A model generated the notes under the pieces. That model did no database searches, was not told where the DNA came from, and saw only the letters and a list, made by a program, of their open reading frames with translations. Below, piece after piece: positions 51,423-62,107 of a DNA stretch of 64,000 nucleotides; the first letter of the stretch is position 1; each line of letters starts with the position of its first letter. The translations under genes and the position numbers were made by a program. The stretch comes from JANQPX01 sp965204405 (GTDB lineage Bacteria > Pseudomonadota > Alphaproteobacteria > Geminicoccales > Geminicoccaceae), in contig CBDBEN010000003.1 of the NCBI GenBank assembly GCA_965204405.1, positions 186,001 to 250,000 of the forward strand. The letters run 5' to 3'.

Positions 51423-53749
51423 TGACGATCAGCAAAGCCGCCGTCATCGGCTCCGGAGTTATGGGCAGCGGCATCGCCGCGCAAATTGCCAATGCCGGCG
51501 TGCCCGTGCTTCTCCTGGATATCGTGCCGAACGGCGCCGATGATCGAAACATCCTCGCCAAAACGGCACTCAGCCGAGCCGCGAAAACCGATCCAGCCCC
51601 CTTCATGAGCAAGCGGGCGATGAAACTGGTGGAGCCGGGCAATTTTGAAGACGATCTTGAGCGATTGGCGGAAGTCGACTGGATCGTCGAGGTGGTGGTC
51701 GAGGACCTCGCCGTCAAACAGAACCTGTACGGCAAGATCGAAAAGGTTCGTCGTCCGGGTTCGATCGTAACCTCCAATACATCGACTCTACCGCTCGGCA
51801 AGCTGACGGAAGGCCTGCCCCCGAGCTTCGCCCGGGATTTCCTAATCACTCATTTCTTCAATCCACCCCGCTATCTCCGCCTCCTTGAGGTGGTCGCAGG
51901 CCCAGCGACGTGTCCCGAAGCATTGGAGACCATTGCCTCTTTCGGCGATCATAGGCTCGGCAAGACCGTGATCCGCTGCAAGGATACCCCCGGCTTCATC
52001 GGCAATCGCATCGGCGTCTATTGGATGCAGGCGGCCTTCACCGAAGCATTCGAGATGAATTTGCCGGTCGAAGAGGCTGACCTCGCCATGGGCCGCCCAC
52101 TCGGCATTCCCAAAACCGGCATCTTCGGGCTTGCCGATCTGGTCGGCATCGATCTGCTGCCTTACGTTGCAAGCAGTCTGCGCAGTGCTTTGTCGGATGA
52201 TGATGCCTTTCACGAGATCGATCGGGAACAGTCGCGAATCAAGACGATGATCGAGGAAGGCTATACCGGCAGAAAAGGTAAGGGTGGATTTTATCGGCTG
52301 AACAAGGCCAATGGCGGCCGGATCAAGGAAGTGATGGATCTGGCAACTGGTGTCTATCACGCCGCCAAAAGGCCCCGCCTGGAAGGTGTCGATGCGGCAA
52401 GAAAGGGCGGCCCCCGCGCCCTCTTCGAAAGCGACGAACCCGCATCCGTCTGGGCTTGGCGGGTGATGAGCAAGACGCTCGCCTATACGGTCTCGCTCGT
52501 GCCCGACATCACCGACGATATTACCGCCGTCGATGCCGCCATGCGGCTTGGCTATGCCTGGAAATGGGGTCCGTTCGAGCTTCTCGACAAAATTGGGCCT
52601 GCCTGGTTCCGAGAGCAGCTCGCTGCCGCAGGTGAACCGGTCCCGCCATTGCTCGAGAAAGTGGGCGACAGCACGTTCTACACCGTGGAAAACGGCAGGC
52701 TGCAATGTCTCACCGTCGATAGCGGCTATCAACCGGTCGAACGGCCAAGAGGTGTACTGCTCTTGGAAGATATCAAGCGGACCTCGGAAAAGCCGCTGCT
52801 CGGCAATCGTGCTGCCTCGGTATGGGATATTGGCGACGGGGTTGCCTGTTTGGAATTTCACACCAAGATGAATGCGATCGAGCCCGACATTTTGGATCTC
52901 ATTCAGAAAGCCGTCTCCTTTGTCGAAAAAGAGATGAAGGCGCTGGTGATCTATAATGAAGGCTCCAACTTCTCGGTCGGCGCCAATATTGGGCTCGCTC
53001 TCTTCGCCGCCAATACCGCCGTTTGGCCCATGGTCGAGGACATGGTCGCCAAGGGTCAGAAGGCGTACAGAAAACTGAAATATGCGCCTTTCCCGGTGGT
53101 CGCCGCTCCGTCCGGAATGGCGCTTGGCGGCGGCTGCGAAATCTGCCTCAACAGCGACGCCATAGAGGCCCATGCCGAAACTTATATGGGATTGGTCGAG
53201 GTCGGCGTCGGTGTCATTCCGGCATGGACCGGCACCACCGAGATGATCACGCGCTGGATGCAGAAGAAAAAGCGTCCGGGTGGCCCCATGCCGGCCATCT
53301 CCAAGGTCTTCGAGGCGATTGGCATGGCCGAAGTCGCGAAGTCGGCGGCGCTGGCAAAAGACATGCAGTTCCTCAGGGAAACTGACGATATCGTCATGAA
53401 TAGGGATCGTCTGCTGGCCGAAGCCAAGGCGAAGGCCCTGTCGCTCTCGAAAAATTATCAACCACCAGAACCCGTCGAAATTTCCCTGCCCGGACCGACG
53501 GCCAAGGTGGCCCTTGACATGGCCGTTGAAGGATTCCGCCTTCAGGGCAAGGCGACTGCCCATGACGAAGTCGTGACCTCTGAACTTGCGACAATCCTCT
53601 CAGGCGACCGGACCGATATCACCGAGACGGTTGCCGAGAGTGATCTGTTGAAGCTTGAGCGGCAGGCCTTCATGAAGCTCATCAAGACACCGGCCACGCT
53701 TGAGCGCATCGAGCATATGCTCGAAACCGGCAAGCCGCTTCGGAATTAA
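51422..53749 (+). CDS. 3-hydroxyacyl-CoA dehydrogenase/enoyl-CoA hydratase fusion, FadN type
   Basis: A 775-residue bifunctional beta-oxidation enzyme. The NAD-binding dehydrogenase comes first: VIGSGVMGSGIAAQIANAG near the N terminus, catalytic histidine in THFFNPPRYL and two 3HCDH domains to about 420. The enoyl-CoA hydratase domain is C-terminal (about 480-760), with ALGGGCEICLNSD forming the oxyanion hole and EVGVGVIPAW the catalytic glutamate. This order is the reverse of E. coli FadB and matches Bacillus FadN. The start is GTG 51422 with GGAGG seven bases upstream, overlapping the thiolase stop. Confidence 0.92.
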   Translation: MTISKAAVIGSGVMGSGIAAQIANAGVPVLLLDIVPNGADDRNILAKTALSRAAKTDPAPFMSKRAMKLVEPGNFEDDLERLAEVDWIVEVVVEDLAVKQNLYGKIEKVRRPGSIVTSNTSTLPLGKLTEGLPPSFARDFLITHFFNPPRYLRLLEVVAGPATCPEALETIASFGDHRLGKTVIRCKDTPGFIGNRIGVYWMQAAFTEAFEMNLPVEEADLAMGRPLGIPKTGIFGLADLVGIDLLPYVASSLRSALSDDDAFHEIDREQSRIKTMIEEGYTGRKGKGGFYRLNKANGGRIKEVMDLATGVYHAAKRPRLEGVDAARKGGPRALFESDEPASVWAWRVMSKTLAYTVSLVPDITDDITAVDAAMRLGYAWKWGPFELLDKIGPAWFREQLAAAGEPVPPLLEKVGDSTFYTVENGRLQCLTVDSGYQPVERPRGVLLLEDIKRTSEKPLLGNRAASVWDIGDGVACLEFHTKMNAIEPDILDLIQKAVSFVEKEMKALVIYNEGSNFSVGANIGLALFAANTAVWPMVEDMVAKGQKAYRKLKYAPFPVVAAPSGMALGGGCEICLNSDAIEAHAETYMGLVEVGVGVIPAWTGTTEMITRWMQKKKRPGGPMPAISKVFEAIGMAEVAKSAALAKDMQFLRETDDIVMNRDRLLAEAKAKALSLSKNYQPPEPVEISLPGPTAKVALDMAVEGFRLQGKATAHDEVVTSELATILSGDRTDITETVAESDLLKLERQAFMKLIKTPATLERIEHMLETGKPLRN

Positions 53750-53765
53750 ACGGGGAAAAAACGAG

Positions 53766-55559
53766 ATGACGACCTATTCAGCTCCCCGGCGGGACATGCA
53801 ATTCGTCCTGAACGAATTCTTGGAAATCGAAAAGCTCACCGAGCTTCCGGGCTATGAAGAGGCAACCAGCGACGTCATCGATGCCATCATCGATGAGGCA
53901 GCTAAGGTTACAGAGGGGGTTCTATTCCCTCTCAACCGGACAGGTGATCAGCAAGGCTGTGTCTTCGAGAACGGTGTCGTTCGGACGCCCGACGGCTTCA
54001 AGCAGGCTTATGACCAATTTGTTGAAGCAGGCTGGGCAAGCCTTTCCGCCGATCCCGCCTTTGGCGGTCAGGGACTGCCGAAGGCAGTAAGACTGCTCGT
54101 GGATGAGATGGTCTGCTCTGCCAATCTTTCCTTCGGCATGTATCCCGGCCTTACATCCGGGGCTTACAATGCCATCGTCAAACATGGGACCGAGGAGCAA
54201 AAGAACCTCTATCTGCCGAAAATGGTCGAGGGCCGCTGGAGCGGCACCATGTGCCTCACCGAGCCTCAATGCGGTACGGATCTGGGCCTGATACGAACCA
54301 AAGCGGAACCCAGCGACGATGGCTCCTATGGGATTACCGGCACCAAGATTTTCATCTCAGCCGGCGAGCATGATCTGACCCAGAATATCATTCATCTGGT
54401 TCTGGCACGCCTCCCCGATGCTCCAGATGGCATCAAGGGTATCAGTCTCTTTCTCGTGCCGAAGTTTTTACCCGGCGATGATGGCGAAGCAGGCCCTCGA
54501 AACAGCGTGGCCTGCGGCTCGATCGAACACAAGATGGGAATCAAGGCATCAGCCACCTGCGTCATGAACTTCGACCAGGCGAAAGGCTGGCTGGTCGGCC
54601 AGCCGCATCGGGGTATGCGCGCCATGTTCACCATGATGAACGATGCCCGCCTCGAAGTCGGCATCCAAGGCCTCGGTATCGCAGAAACGGCCTATCAAAG
54701 CGCTGTCGCCTATGCGCGGGACCGACGCCAGGGCCGCGCCCTGGATGGGGCCAAGGAGCCGGATCAATCTGCGGATCCGATCCTGGTACACCCGGATGTG
54801 CGGCGCATGCTGCTGACCATGCGGGCCTTTAGTGAAGGTGCGCGAGCGCTTGCCTATTGGGTCGGCATGCAGCTGGACATTTCGGAAAAACATCCAGAAC
54901 CAGGCGTGCGCAGGGATGCCGATGATCTGGTCGCTTTGATGACACCGATCATCAAGGCCTATTTCACCGACCAGGGCTTCCATAATACCCATCTCGGCAT
55001 CCAATGCATGGGCGGGCATGGATATATCGCCGAGTGGGGCATGGAGCAGTTGTTGCGCGACGCCCGCATTACACTGCTCTATGAAGGCACCAATGGTGTG
55101 CAGGCACTAGATCTGGTCGGCCGCAAGCTGCCCTCACATTTCGGCCGGCTGCTCCGGGCTTTTTTCCATCCGGTCATGGCCTTCATAGAGGAACATCAGA
55201 CCGATCAGGAACTTCAGGATTTCGTCTTACCGCTGGCGAAGGCTTTTTCCAGGCTTCAGCAAGCCACGCTGCACGTCGCTCAGCAGGGCTTGAAGAACCC
55301 CAACGAGGCTGGAGCTGCGTCGGTTGACTATCTCAGACTGTTCGCGCTGGTGGTGCTTGCCTTCTTATGGGTAAGAATGGTCAAGCTTGCGAAAGCGAAG
55401 CTTGCGGAAGGCGCAAATGGCGATGCCGGCTTCTATGAGGCGAAAGTCGCCACAGCCCGCTTTTTCATGACCAAGATCCTGCCTGAAAACAGTGCGCTCT
55501 TTACCCAGATCATGGCCGGTGCCGAACCGGTCATGTCTTTCGACGACGAAGCCTTTTGA
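53766..55559 (+). CDS. Acyl-CoA dehydrogenase with C-terminal extension
   Basis: A 597-residue flavoprotein that introduces the double bond in acyl-CoA. Core motifs are LTEPQCGTDLG, GTKIFISAGEHDL, QCMGGHGYI and the catalytic glutamate in LYEGTNGVQALDL. About 130 further residues form the extra helical domain seen in the long acyl-CoA dehydrogenases (about 590-600 aa). It begins 16 bases after the FadN-type gene and its stop overlaps the next start (TGATG). Confidence 0.93.
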   Translation: MTTYSAPRRDMQFVLNEFLEIEKLTELPGYEEATSDVIDAIIDEAAKVTEGVLFPLNRTGDQQGCVFENGVVRTPDGFKQAYDQFVEAGWASLSADPAFGGQGLPKAVRLLVDEMVCSANLSFGMYPGLTSGAYNAIVKHGTEEQKNLYLPKMVEGRWSGTMCLTEPQCGTDLGLIRTKAEPSDDGSYGITGTKIFISAGEHDLTQNIIHLVLARLPDAPDGIKGISLFLVPKFLPGDDGEAGPRNSVACGSIEHKMGIKASATCVMNFDQAKGWLVGQPHRGMRAMFTMMNDARLEVGIQGLGIAETAYQSAVAYARDRRQGRALDGAKEPDQSADPILVHPDVRRMLLTMRAFSEGARALAYWVGMQLDISEKHPEPGVRRDADDLVALMTPIIKAYFTDQGFHNTHLGIQCMGGHGYIAEWGMEQLLRDARITLLYEGTNGVQALDLVGRKLPSHFGRLLRAFFHPVMAFIEEHQTDQELQDFVLPLAKAFSRLQQATLHVAQQGLKNPNEAGAASVDYLRLFALVVLAFLWVRMVKLAKAKLAEGANGDAGFYEAKVATARFFMTKILPENSALFTQIMAGAEPVMSFDDEAF

Positions 55560-56212
55560 TGACAAAAGGTCGGTTCGCAGCAGCTTTCTGCTATTCATTG
55601 ATAACGATCTGTCTTGCTGCACTGGACGGCTTCGCCTGCACGCCGCCTGAGGAAGAAGCTGTCTACGCCATCCACCATGAGACCTATGGCAATATCGGCA
55701 ACCACACTCTCACCTTTCATTGCGAAGGCGAGAATCTCATTGTCGAAACCGATGTCAAAGTAGATGTAAAGCTATTATTCCTAACGGTGTATCAGCGCCG
55801 TGCTCGTTATCGCGAGGTTTGGCGGCAGGATCAGTTGATTGCCTATGATGCCTGGACCGATGAGGCGGGAGATGAATATGTCACCAAGGCTCGCCTCGAA
55901 AACGACCAAATGATCATTCACGGTGTCAAGCCTGGAGTCGCTGTCCCGGCCGATACTGTCTCCAGCCACCCTTGGAACGGCAACGTCGTCGATCGCGGGT
56001 TGCTGTTCGGCATGAAGGATGGACGCTTGCTGAGAGTTGATGTCGAACCCGCTGGAGAAGAGGTGATCACGATTGGCGATGAAGCGATAAACGCTAAGAA
56101 ATACATCGTTCGAGGCGATATCGAACGCGAGCTCTGGTATGATCAATCCGGCAAGTGGCTTCGTTGGCGGCTCGAAAGCAGAGGCGATATTGTTGACATC
56201 AGCCGACAATAA
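55559..56212 (+). CDS. Secreted DUF6134 family protein in the fad operon
   Basis: A 217-residue exported protein with a signal peptide ending near GFAC. The mature part has the pattern of DUF6134: YAIHHETYGNIGNHTLTF at the front, then paired beta strands such as RARYREVWRQDQLIAYDAWTD and a final ELWYDQSGKWLRWRLESRG. The fold is likely a beta-sandwich that handles a hydrophobic ligand, but this is inference. ATG 55559 overlaps the acyl-CoA dehydrogenase stop codon, so it is the last gene of the operon. Function unknown. Confidence 0.75.
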   Translation: MTKGRFAAAFCYSLITICLAALDGFACTPPEEEAVYAIHHETYGNIGNHTLTFHCEGENLIVETDVKVDVKLLFLTVYQRRARYREVWRQDQLIAYDAWTDEAGDEYVTKARLENDQMIIHGVKPGVAVPADTVSSHPWNGNVVDRGLLFGMKDGRLLRVDVEPAGEEVITIGDEAINAKKYIVRGDIERELWYDQSGKWLRWRLESRGDIVDISRQ

Positions 56213-56230
56213 CGCCGTTGGGGCGTTTTT
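56211..56230 (+). terminator. Terminator of the fad operon
   Basis: AACGCC and GGCGTT form a 6-bp stem around a five-base loop and run straight into five T (56226-56230). The stem begins at the stop codon of the DUF6134 gene. Confidence 0.7.
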
Positions 56231-56338
56231 GTAGGAAATGGGAAAGAGGCGTCGACGTTGATCGTGATGCCTTGAACTGCCAGGCGATCAAATGTGGCCC
56301 ATCGCTCACCAAAGATGCCCAGGAATGCAAGCAGCAGG

Positions 56339-56390
56339 CTAGAGCATTTCCGGGAGAGGTCTGGTTCCGTTTGATCGGAAAATGCTCTAG
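56339..56390. repeat. Palindromic intergenic repeat, rhizobial REP-like
   Basis: CTAGAGCATTT-CCG (56339-56352) faces CGGAAAATGCTCTAG (56376-56390), an inverted repeat differing by one T, with GGTTCCGTTTGATC in the interior. The same CTAGAGCATTTTCCG / GTTCCGTTTGATCGGAAAATGCTCTAG words are familiar from repeated intergenic palindromes of Rhizobiales and related alphaproteobacteria. Only one copy is in this window. It lies between the convergent DUF6134 and hmgA genes. Confidence 0.65.
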
Positions 56391-56460
56391 GTTATTGGCC
56401 CCAGAGGAACGGCGCCTACTTCGTCCAATCTCAAAATTTGTGACAGCGCTGCACAAGGTT

Positions 56461-57813
<1,353 letters not shown>

Positions 57814-58208
57814 GAACCCCTCCCCTTGCTGGCAGTTATTTTATTCTCGGAACGCTTGGAACGCCATCATTCAAAGATCGTACTGAGCATACCAAAAACG
57901 AGCGCGCCCTTCGTTTCTCCTTCCCTTTCGAGCGGATCCGTTGCCTGCAGAGGTGGTTGCCGGACCGCTTCTTGCCAAAGCTATCAGATGATCTGAACTG
58001 AGCACCACGCCTGCTCCGAGGGTACCGCTTAGTTGAATGGCAGTGACGATAAGGATCCCTGGACGTCACCTGCCTGGTCAATCGATGAGTAACTTCACTT
58101 CAGCACTGACTTGAGATTGTTGCGCTTTTGCAAAGACTTGCCGGCAAAATTCAGCAAGGCCTGAAAAAATGTTCGGATGTGGCCCTGTGACTTGCTATCA
58201 GGTCCGTC
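57814..58208. promoter_or_regulatory. 395-base divergent spacer
   Basis: It lies between hmgA (minus) and the beta-barrel gene (plus). I see no gene, repeat or assignable promoter in it. Confidence 0.3.
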
Positions 58209-59672
58209 ATGATCGTTTCTGGATCGCCCGCCAGCCCCTTCGCATGTCGGTTGAGACGAGGTCAGGCCATCATGGGCCTGGTTCTCGGCCTGACCGTCGC
58301 GCCAGCGACAATCGCCTTCGCTCAAGCGGGTGATGAACCACTGTTTCCTGCTGGTCAGATTTGCGGGCCGAGCGCCGAGCTTGAACCCAGAACTGTTAGC
58401 CCGCTTCGCCTGTTGCGCTGGCTGATCGCGGTCAGCGACATTAGCGACGCGGCGCTCGATGCGGATCGCAACGGCGATACCTTGCTCGGCGAAAAGCAGC
58501 TTGCCCTGGTACAGCCTGATTTTTGCACCGCCGATGTGCGTCGGTCCTGTACCGAGGAAGATGCCACTACTCTGGAACGGATCCAGAAACGCCTGGCGGA
58601 TTTTGTGGATCGTGCCGGCGGCCCTGACTATGTGTTCGAAAGACTGCGTCGACCCACGATCAAAGAGCGAACCGAAGCCTCGTTTTTAAACCCTTTCTAT
58701 GAGGTTCCTGGCCGGCAGTTTCAGGTTGCCGAGGTCTTGGACATCACCGGGCGCTTCGTTCAGATCTACTGCACGTCGCCAAAACCTGAAGAAGAGCCTC
58801 TGCCGGTCGCGGACATCGCCTCACCGGAACTCGTCGAAGAACCGGAAAAGCCCTACTGGATCTTCAACCCCAGGGATGCCGACGGCCTGCGACTGACCAG
58901 CGAGATCGACGATCTGACCAAGGACCGCAATAAGCTTTCGGCGGTGCGCCCGGCTGAGTTCAGCATCACCGCTGACCTCGACAATGACGAGACGCTCTAC
59001 CAGGTCGATGCCGTGCTGGGCTATAATTTCGAGGTCGAGCGTAGCGATTTGATCTTCACGTCCACCGTTCCCTTCCTACTGTTCGAACGCTTTTTCAATG
59101 GATCCGAGAATGAAATCGATAAACTTGGTATCGGCGTTCAGGAGGCCTTGAGTTTTTTCAAGCCCGATCGTTCCGGTTCGGAGTTTGCGGTTACGCCATT
59201 GTTTTTGACAGATAGTGACCTCGAGACCCAGATTGGCGTCCTCAAGCTCCGCTGGACGCCCACGCTTCCCACCGACTCGACTTTGCCAATCGGATTTCCG
59301 AAGACCTATGGTCCTCTGTCTTTTCAATTGGACGTCGATGCGCTCACCGATTTTGGGCGCGTCTTTGATGATGGCGGCAATGACGACCTGGAAGACGAGG
59401 CCCAGTTCTTTCGGATCGGCGGCCGGCTGGGCATGAAATTCAGGGGCGCTGAAGGAACCGGCTTCGACCATATCGAATTCGGCATCTCGAACCGCTATCT
59501 TAAGAATGTCGACGACAATGTCGGCGATCTTTATCGGCTGGATGCTTCATTATCCTATTTCTTTACGCAGGCGGAGAACTACCGGCTGTCTTTCTCCTAC
59601 GCCAATGGCCGGACGGACGATACCCTCGAAGACACCGAATATTGGCAAACTCAGTTCGGCATCCGGTTTTAA
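58209..59672 (+). CDS. Putative outer-membrane beta-barrel protein
   Basis: A 487-residue exported protein I do not recognise. A signal peptide covers roughly residues 18-39 (ending AFAQA); ATG 58272 is an alternative start. The segment to about 220 is a soluble domain with four to six cysteines (ICG, FC, RRSC, YC) and a short acidic DADRNGD stretch. From about residue 245 the protein consists of alternating strands with acidic turns and ends in WQTQFGIRF, the aromatic C-terminal signature read by the BAM complex. It resembles a substrate channel or adhesin-like barrel. It is single-gene and convergent with the dioxygenase. Confidence 0.7.
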   Translation: MIVSGSPASPFACRLRRGQAIMGLVLGLTVAPATIAFAQAGDEPLFPAGQICGPSAELEPRTVSPLRLLRWLIAVSDISDAALDADRNGDTLLGEKQLALVQPDFCTADVRRSCTEEDATTLERIQKRLADFVDRAGGPDYVFERLRRPTIKERTEASFLNPFYEVPGRQFQVAEVLDITGRFVQIYCTSPKPEEEPLPVADIASPELVEEPEKPYWIFNPRDADGLRLTSEIDDLTKDRNKLSAVRPAEFSITADLDNDETLYQVDAVLGYNFEVERSDLIFTSTVPFLLFERFFNGSENEIDKLGIGVQEALSFFKPDRSGSEFAVTPLFLTDSDLETQIGVLKLRWTPTLPTDSTLPIGFPKTYGPLSFQLDVDALTDFGRVFDDGGNDDLEDEAQFFRIGGRLGMKFRGAEGTGFDHIEFGISNRYLKNVDDNVGDLYRLDASLSYFFTQAENYRLSFSYANGRTDDTLEDTEYWQTQFGIRF

Positions 59673-59784
59673 CGCCTATTCTGAAAAAGCCTCGTCGAGT
59701 CCACTCTCTTAGGCTGGGATCCTCGGGGAGGTCGAGCGGTTTGATGCCGGCTCTTTCCAACCTGGAATCGCTTCGGCGATGTGA

Positions 59785-60654
59785 TCACGCCCTGGCTAAG
59801 CGAAAGTCAAAATCGACCGAGTAGAACGGCGTGGTCAGCCGCTTTGCCGCCTCCAGATCGGCAGGAGCATCGCCATGGTCATGATGCTCTTGGTAATGCG
59901 TCGTCAAATCGCTGCGTACGCCGAACACCGCATCCTCGTCGAGATAGGGATCATCGTCGGGGAACAACTCGGTCACCAGCGTCCGGTATCCCTCGGCCTG
60001 AACGATGAAATGCAGATGGGACGGCCGCCAGGGATGCCTGCCGATGGCATGGAGGAGATCGCCGACCGGGCCGTCATCAGGCACGGTGTAAGGGGCTGGA
60101 CGGACGGTGGTGAAGGCATAGCGGCCGTCGTTTCCGACGACCTGCCGGGCGCGCAGATTGTAATCCGCCTGTTTGGGATCCTGATTGGAATAGAGGCCGC
60201 TTGCCGCGGTCTGCCAGATGTCGAGAACAGCTCCCTCGATCGGCTTGCCGTCCGGCGCCAGCACCTGTCCCTGAACGATGACCGTGTCGCCTTCATTATC
60301 CCGTTTCAAGTCTCCGCCGACTGGAAGATTGGGCGCGCCTAGAATATGGAACGGCCCGAGCACGCTGGAGGCCGTCGCACCCTCAGGCGAATGGATCATG
60401 TCGACCAGAGATGACAGTCCAAGGACATCGGAGAGCAGGACGAACTCGTTGCGCTCCGGCGTGGTGATTTTTCCACATGCCATCAAAAAGTCGACCGCCT
60501 GACGCCATTCATCGTGAGTAAGACCGACCTCACGCGTGAAGGCATGAAGGTGATGGGCCAGCCGTTCCAAAAGGAAGCGCAGTCTCGGGTCGGTGTCCTC
60601 GCCGCAATAATCGAGAAAAGCCTGGGTTATGGTGTTCCGGTCGATCGTTCGCAT
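59785..60654 (-). CDS. Intradiol ring-cleavage dioxygenase, hydroxyquinol/catechol type
   Basis: A 289-residue iron(III) dioxygenase. The N-terminal helical linker (about 1-95) matches the catechol/hydroxyquinol 1,2-dioxygenase subclass. Iron ligands are Y155 (GLYSNQ), Y189 (APYTVP), H213 and H215 (RPSHLHF), with the 24-residue and two-residue spacings of the family. Hydroxyquinol is the more likely substrate from the WQTAASGLYSNQDP segment, but catechol cannot be excluded. ATG has GGTGGAG upstream. It lies 90 bases after the TRAP permease on the same strand and is probably co-transcribed. Confidence 0.88.
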   Translation of the reverse strand: MRTIDRNTITQAFLDYCGEDTDPRLRFLLERLAHHLHAFTREVGLTHDEWRQAVDFLMACGKITTPERNEFVLLSDVLGLSSLVDMIHSPEGATASSVLGPFHILGAPNLPVGGDLKRDNEGDTVIVQGQVLAPDGKPIEGAVLDIWQTAASGLYSNQDPKQADYNLRARQVVGNDGRYAFTTVRPAPYTVPDDGPVGDLLHAIGRHPWRPSHLHFIVQAEGYRTLVTELFPDDDPYLDEDAVFGVRSDLTTHYQEHHDHGDAPADLEAAKRLTTPFYSVDFDFRLARA

Positions 60655-60744
60655 GAGCTTTACTCCACCTCAGTACGTCGAAAGCTTGCCCGCATACCCC
60701 TGATCTTGACACGCCCGGTCCGTTTCAATGAAGCGGCCACGCCA

Positions 60745-62073
60745 CTAGAGGATACCGATGCTGAGCACCGGAAACCTGATGACCAGGATCAGCACCAGCA
60801 GCATCACGGCGGCGAAGGGCAGTGCGCCGAGGAACACGTCCTTGAGCAAGATGCGCTCATCGTCGAGGGTGGCCTTGATCACGAAGCAGGAGATGCCGAG
60901 CGGCGGTGTCAAAAGGCCGATCTCGGCACCGATAACGGTGACGATACCGAACCAGACCAGGCTTAGGCCCATCGGCTCGATGATCGGCAGAAAAAGAGGC
61001 ACGACGATCAGGATGATCGAAGCGGTGTCCAGGAGCGTGCCAAGAACTAGCATCAGCAGGACATAGGCCACCATGATGACGAGCAACCCGGCATCCATCG
61101 TGCCGAGGAACGCGCTCAGCTCATTGGGCAGGCCTGCGAAGCCGAGCATGCGGCTGTACATGGAAGCAGCCGTGATCAGAAACAGAATGCTGGCGGTGAT
61201 GTGCCCGGTCTCGATCAGGGCCTGCCAGAACCCCTGCAGGGTTAGGCGTTTGCGGGCAAGCGCGATGATTAGTGCTACCGCCGAGCCGCCAGCACCCGCC
61301 TCGACAGGGGTCAGCCAGCCAGTGTAGATGCCGCCGAGGACGACGAGAATCAACATCAAGAGAGGACCAGTTTTCTCGAAGATTTCGGCCTTGCTCAGCG
61401 TCGAGTCAACGTTGGCGGGCGCACCCGCCTCGACCGCACCGGTTGCCCCGCCGATGAAGGCGGGGGTCAGGCGGCCCATCAGGGCGATAGTGGCGATATA
61501 GGCCAGCGCCAGCAGCAGACCGGGGATGATGCCGGCAAGGAACATCTGGCCGATCGACTGCTCGGCGACGAAGGAATAGATGATCAGCATCGCGCTCGGC
61601 GGAATGATCATCCCCAGCACCGAGGAGCCGGCAACCACGCCGACAGCAAAGCGCGGGTTGTAACCGTAGCGGAGCATTTCCGGTACCGAAACGCGGGTAA
61701 ATACCGAGGCTGAGGCGATCGAAGAGCCAGTGACTGCGGCAAACACGGCATTGGCGCCAACCGTCGCCATGCCTATGCCCCCCTTTACGCGGCGAAAGGC
61801 ATCGTTCATCACGTCATAGACATCGGCGCCGAGTCCAGCCTTGGAGACGATCAATCCCATGAAGGTGAACAGCGGTACCGTGGCGAAGGCGTATTCGGTC
61901 ACGCTGTCGCCGATCGCGATCTTCAGCAGGTTGATCGCGAGATCGACATTGTCGCGGATCAGCCAGATGCCGAGGAACGATACCAGCGCGAGCGCGATCG
62001 GGATGTAAAGCCCGAGATAGATCAGCGTGATGATCGCGATCACCGAGACGATGCCGATGTCGAGTGGCTGCAC
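60745..62073 (-). CDS. TRAP transporter large permease (DctM-like)
   Basis: A 442-residue polytopic protein with about 12 membrane spans, the sodium-coupled translocation subunit of a TRAP transporter. FAVGVVAGSSVLGMIIPPSAM and LLTPPLGISCFVIKA are typical. The central loop carries an extra segment (about 215-235) seen in some members. The start appears to be GTG 62073. It follows the small permease by 34 bases. Confidence 0.92.
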   Translation of the reverse strand: MQPLDIGIVSVIAIITLIYLGLYIPIALALVSFLGIWLIRDNVDLAINLLKIAIGDSVTEYAFATVPLFTFMGLIVSKAGLGADVYDVMNDAFRRVKGGIGMATVGANAVFAAVTGSSIASASVFTRVSVPEMLRYGYNPRFAVGVVAGSSVLGMIIPPSAMLIIYSFVAEQSIGQMFLAGIIPGLLLALAYIATIALMGRLTPAFIGGATGAVEAGAPANVDSTLSKAEIFEKTGPLLMLILVVLGGIYTGWLTPVEAGAGGSAVALIIALARKRLTLQGFWQALIETGHITASILFLITAASMYSRMLGFAGLPNELSAFLGTMDAGLLVIMVAYVLLMLVLGTLLDTASIILIVVPLFLPIIEPMGLSLVWFGIVTVIGAEIGLLTPPLGISCFVIKATLDDERILLKDVFLGALPFAAVMLLVLILVIRFPVLSIGIL

Positions 62074-62107
62074 CGCCTAATACACCAAGAAATCGTGATC
62101 GGAGATG

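Noticed and set aside
51842..53563. 573-codon open frame antisense to the FadN-type gene
   Set aside because: Same codon-bias effect; no domain or ribosome-binding site.
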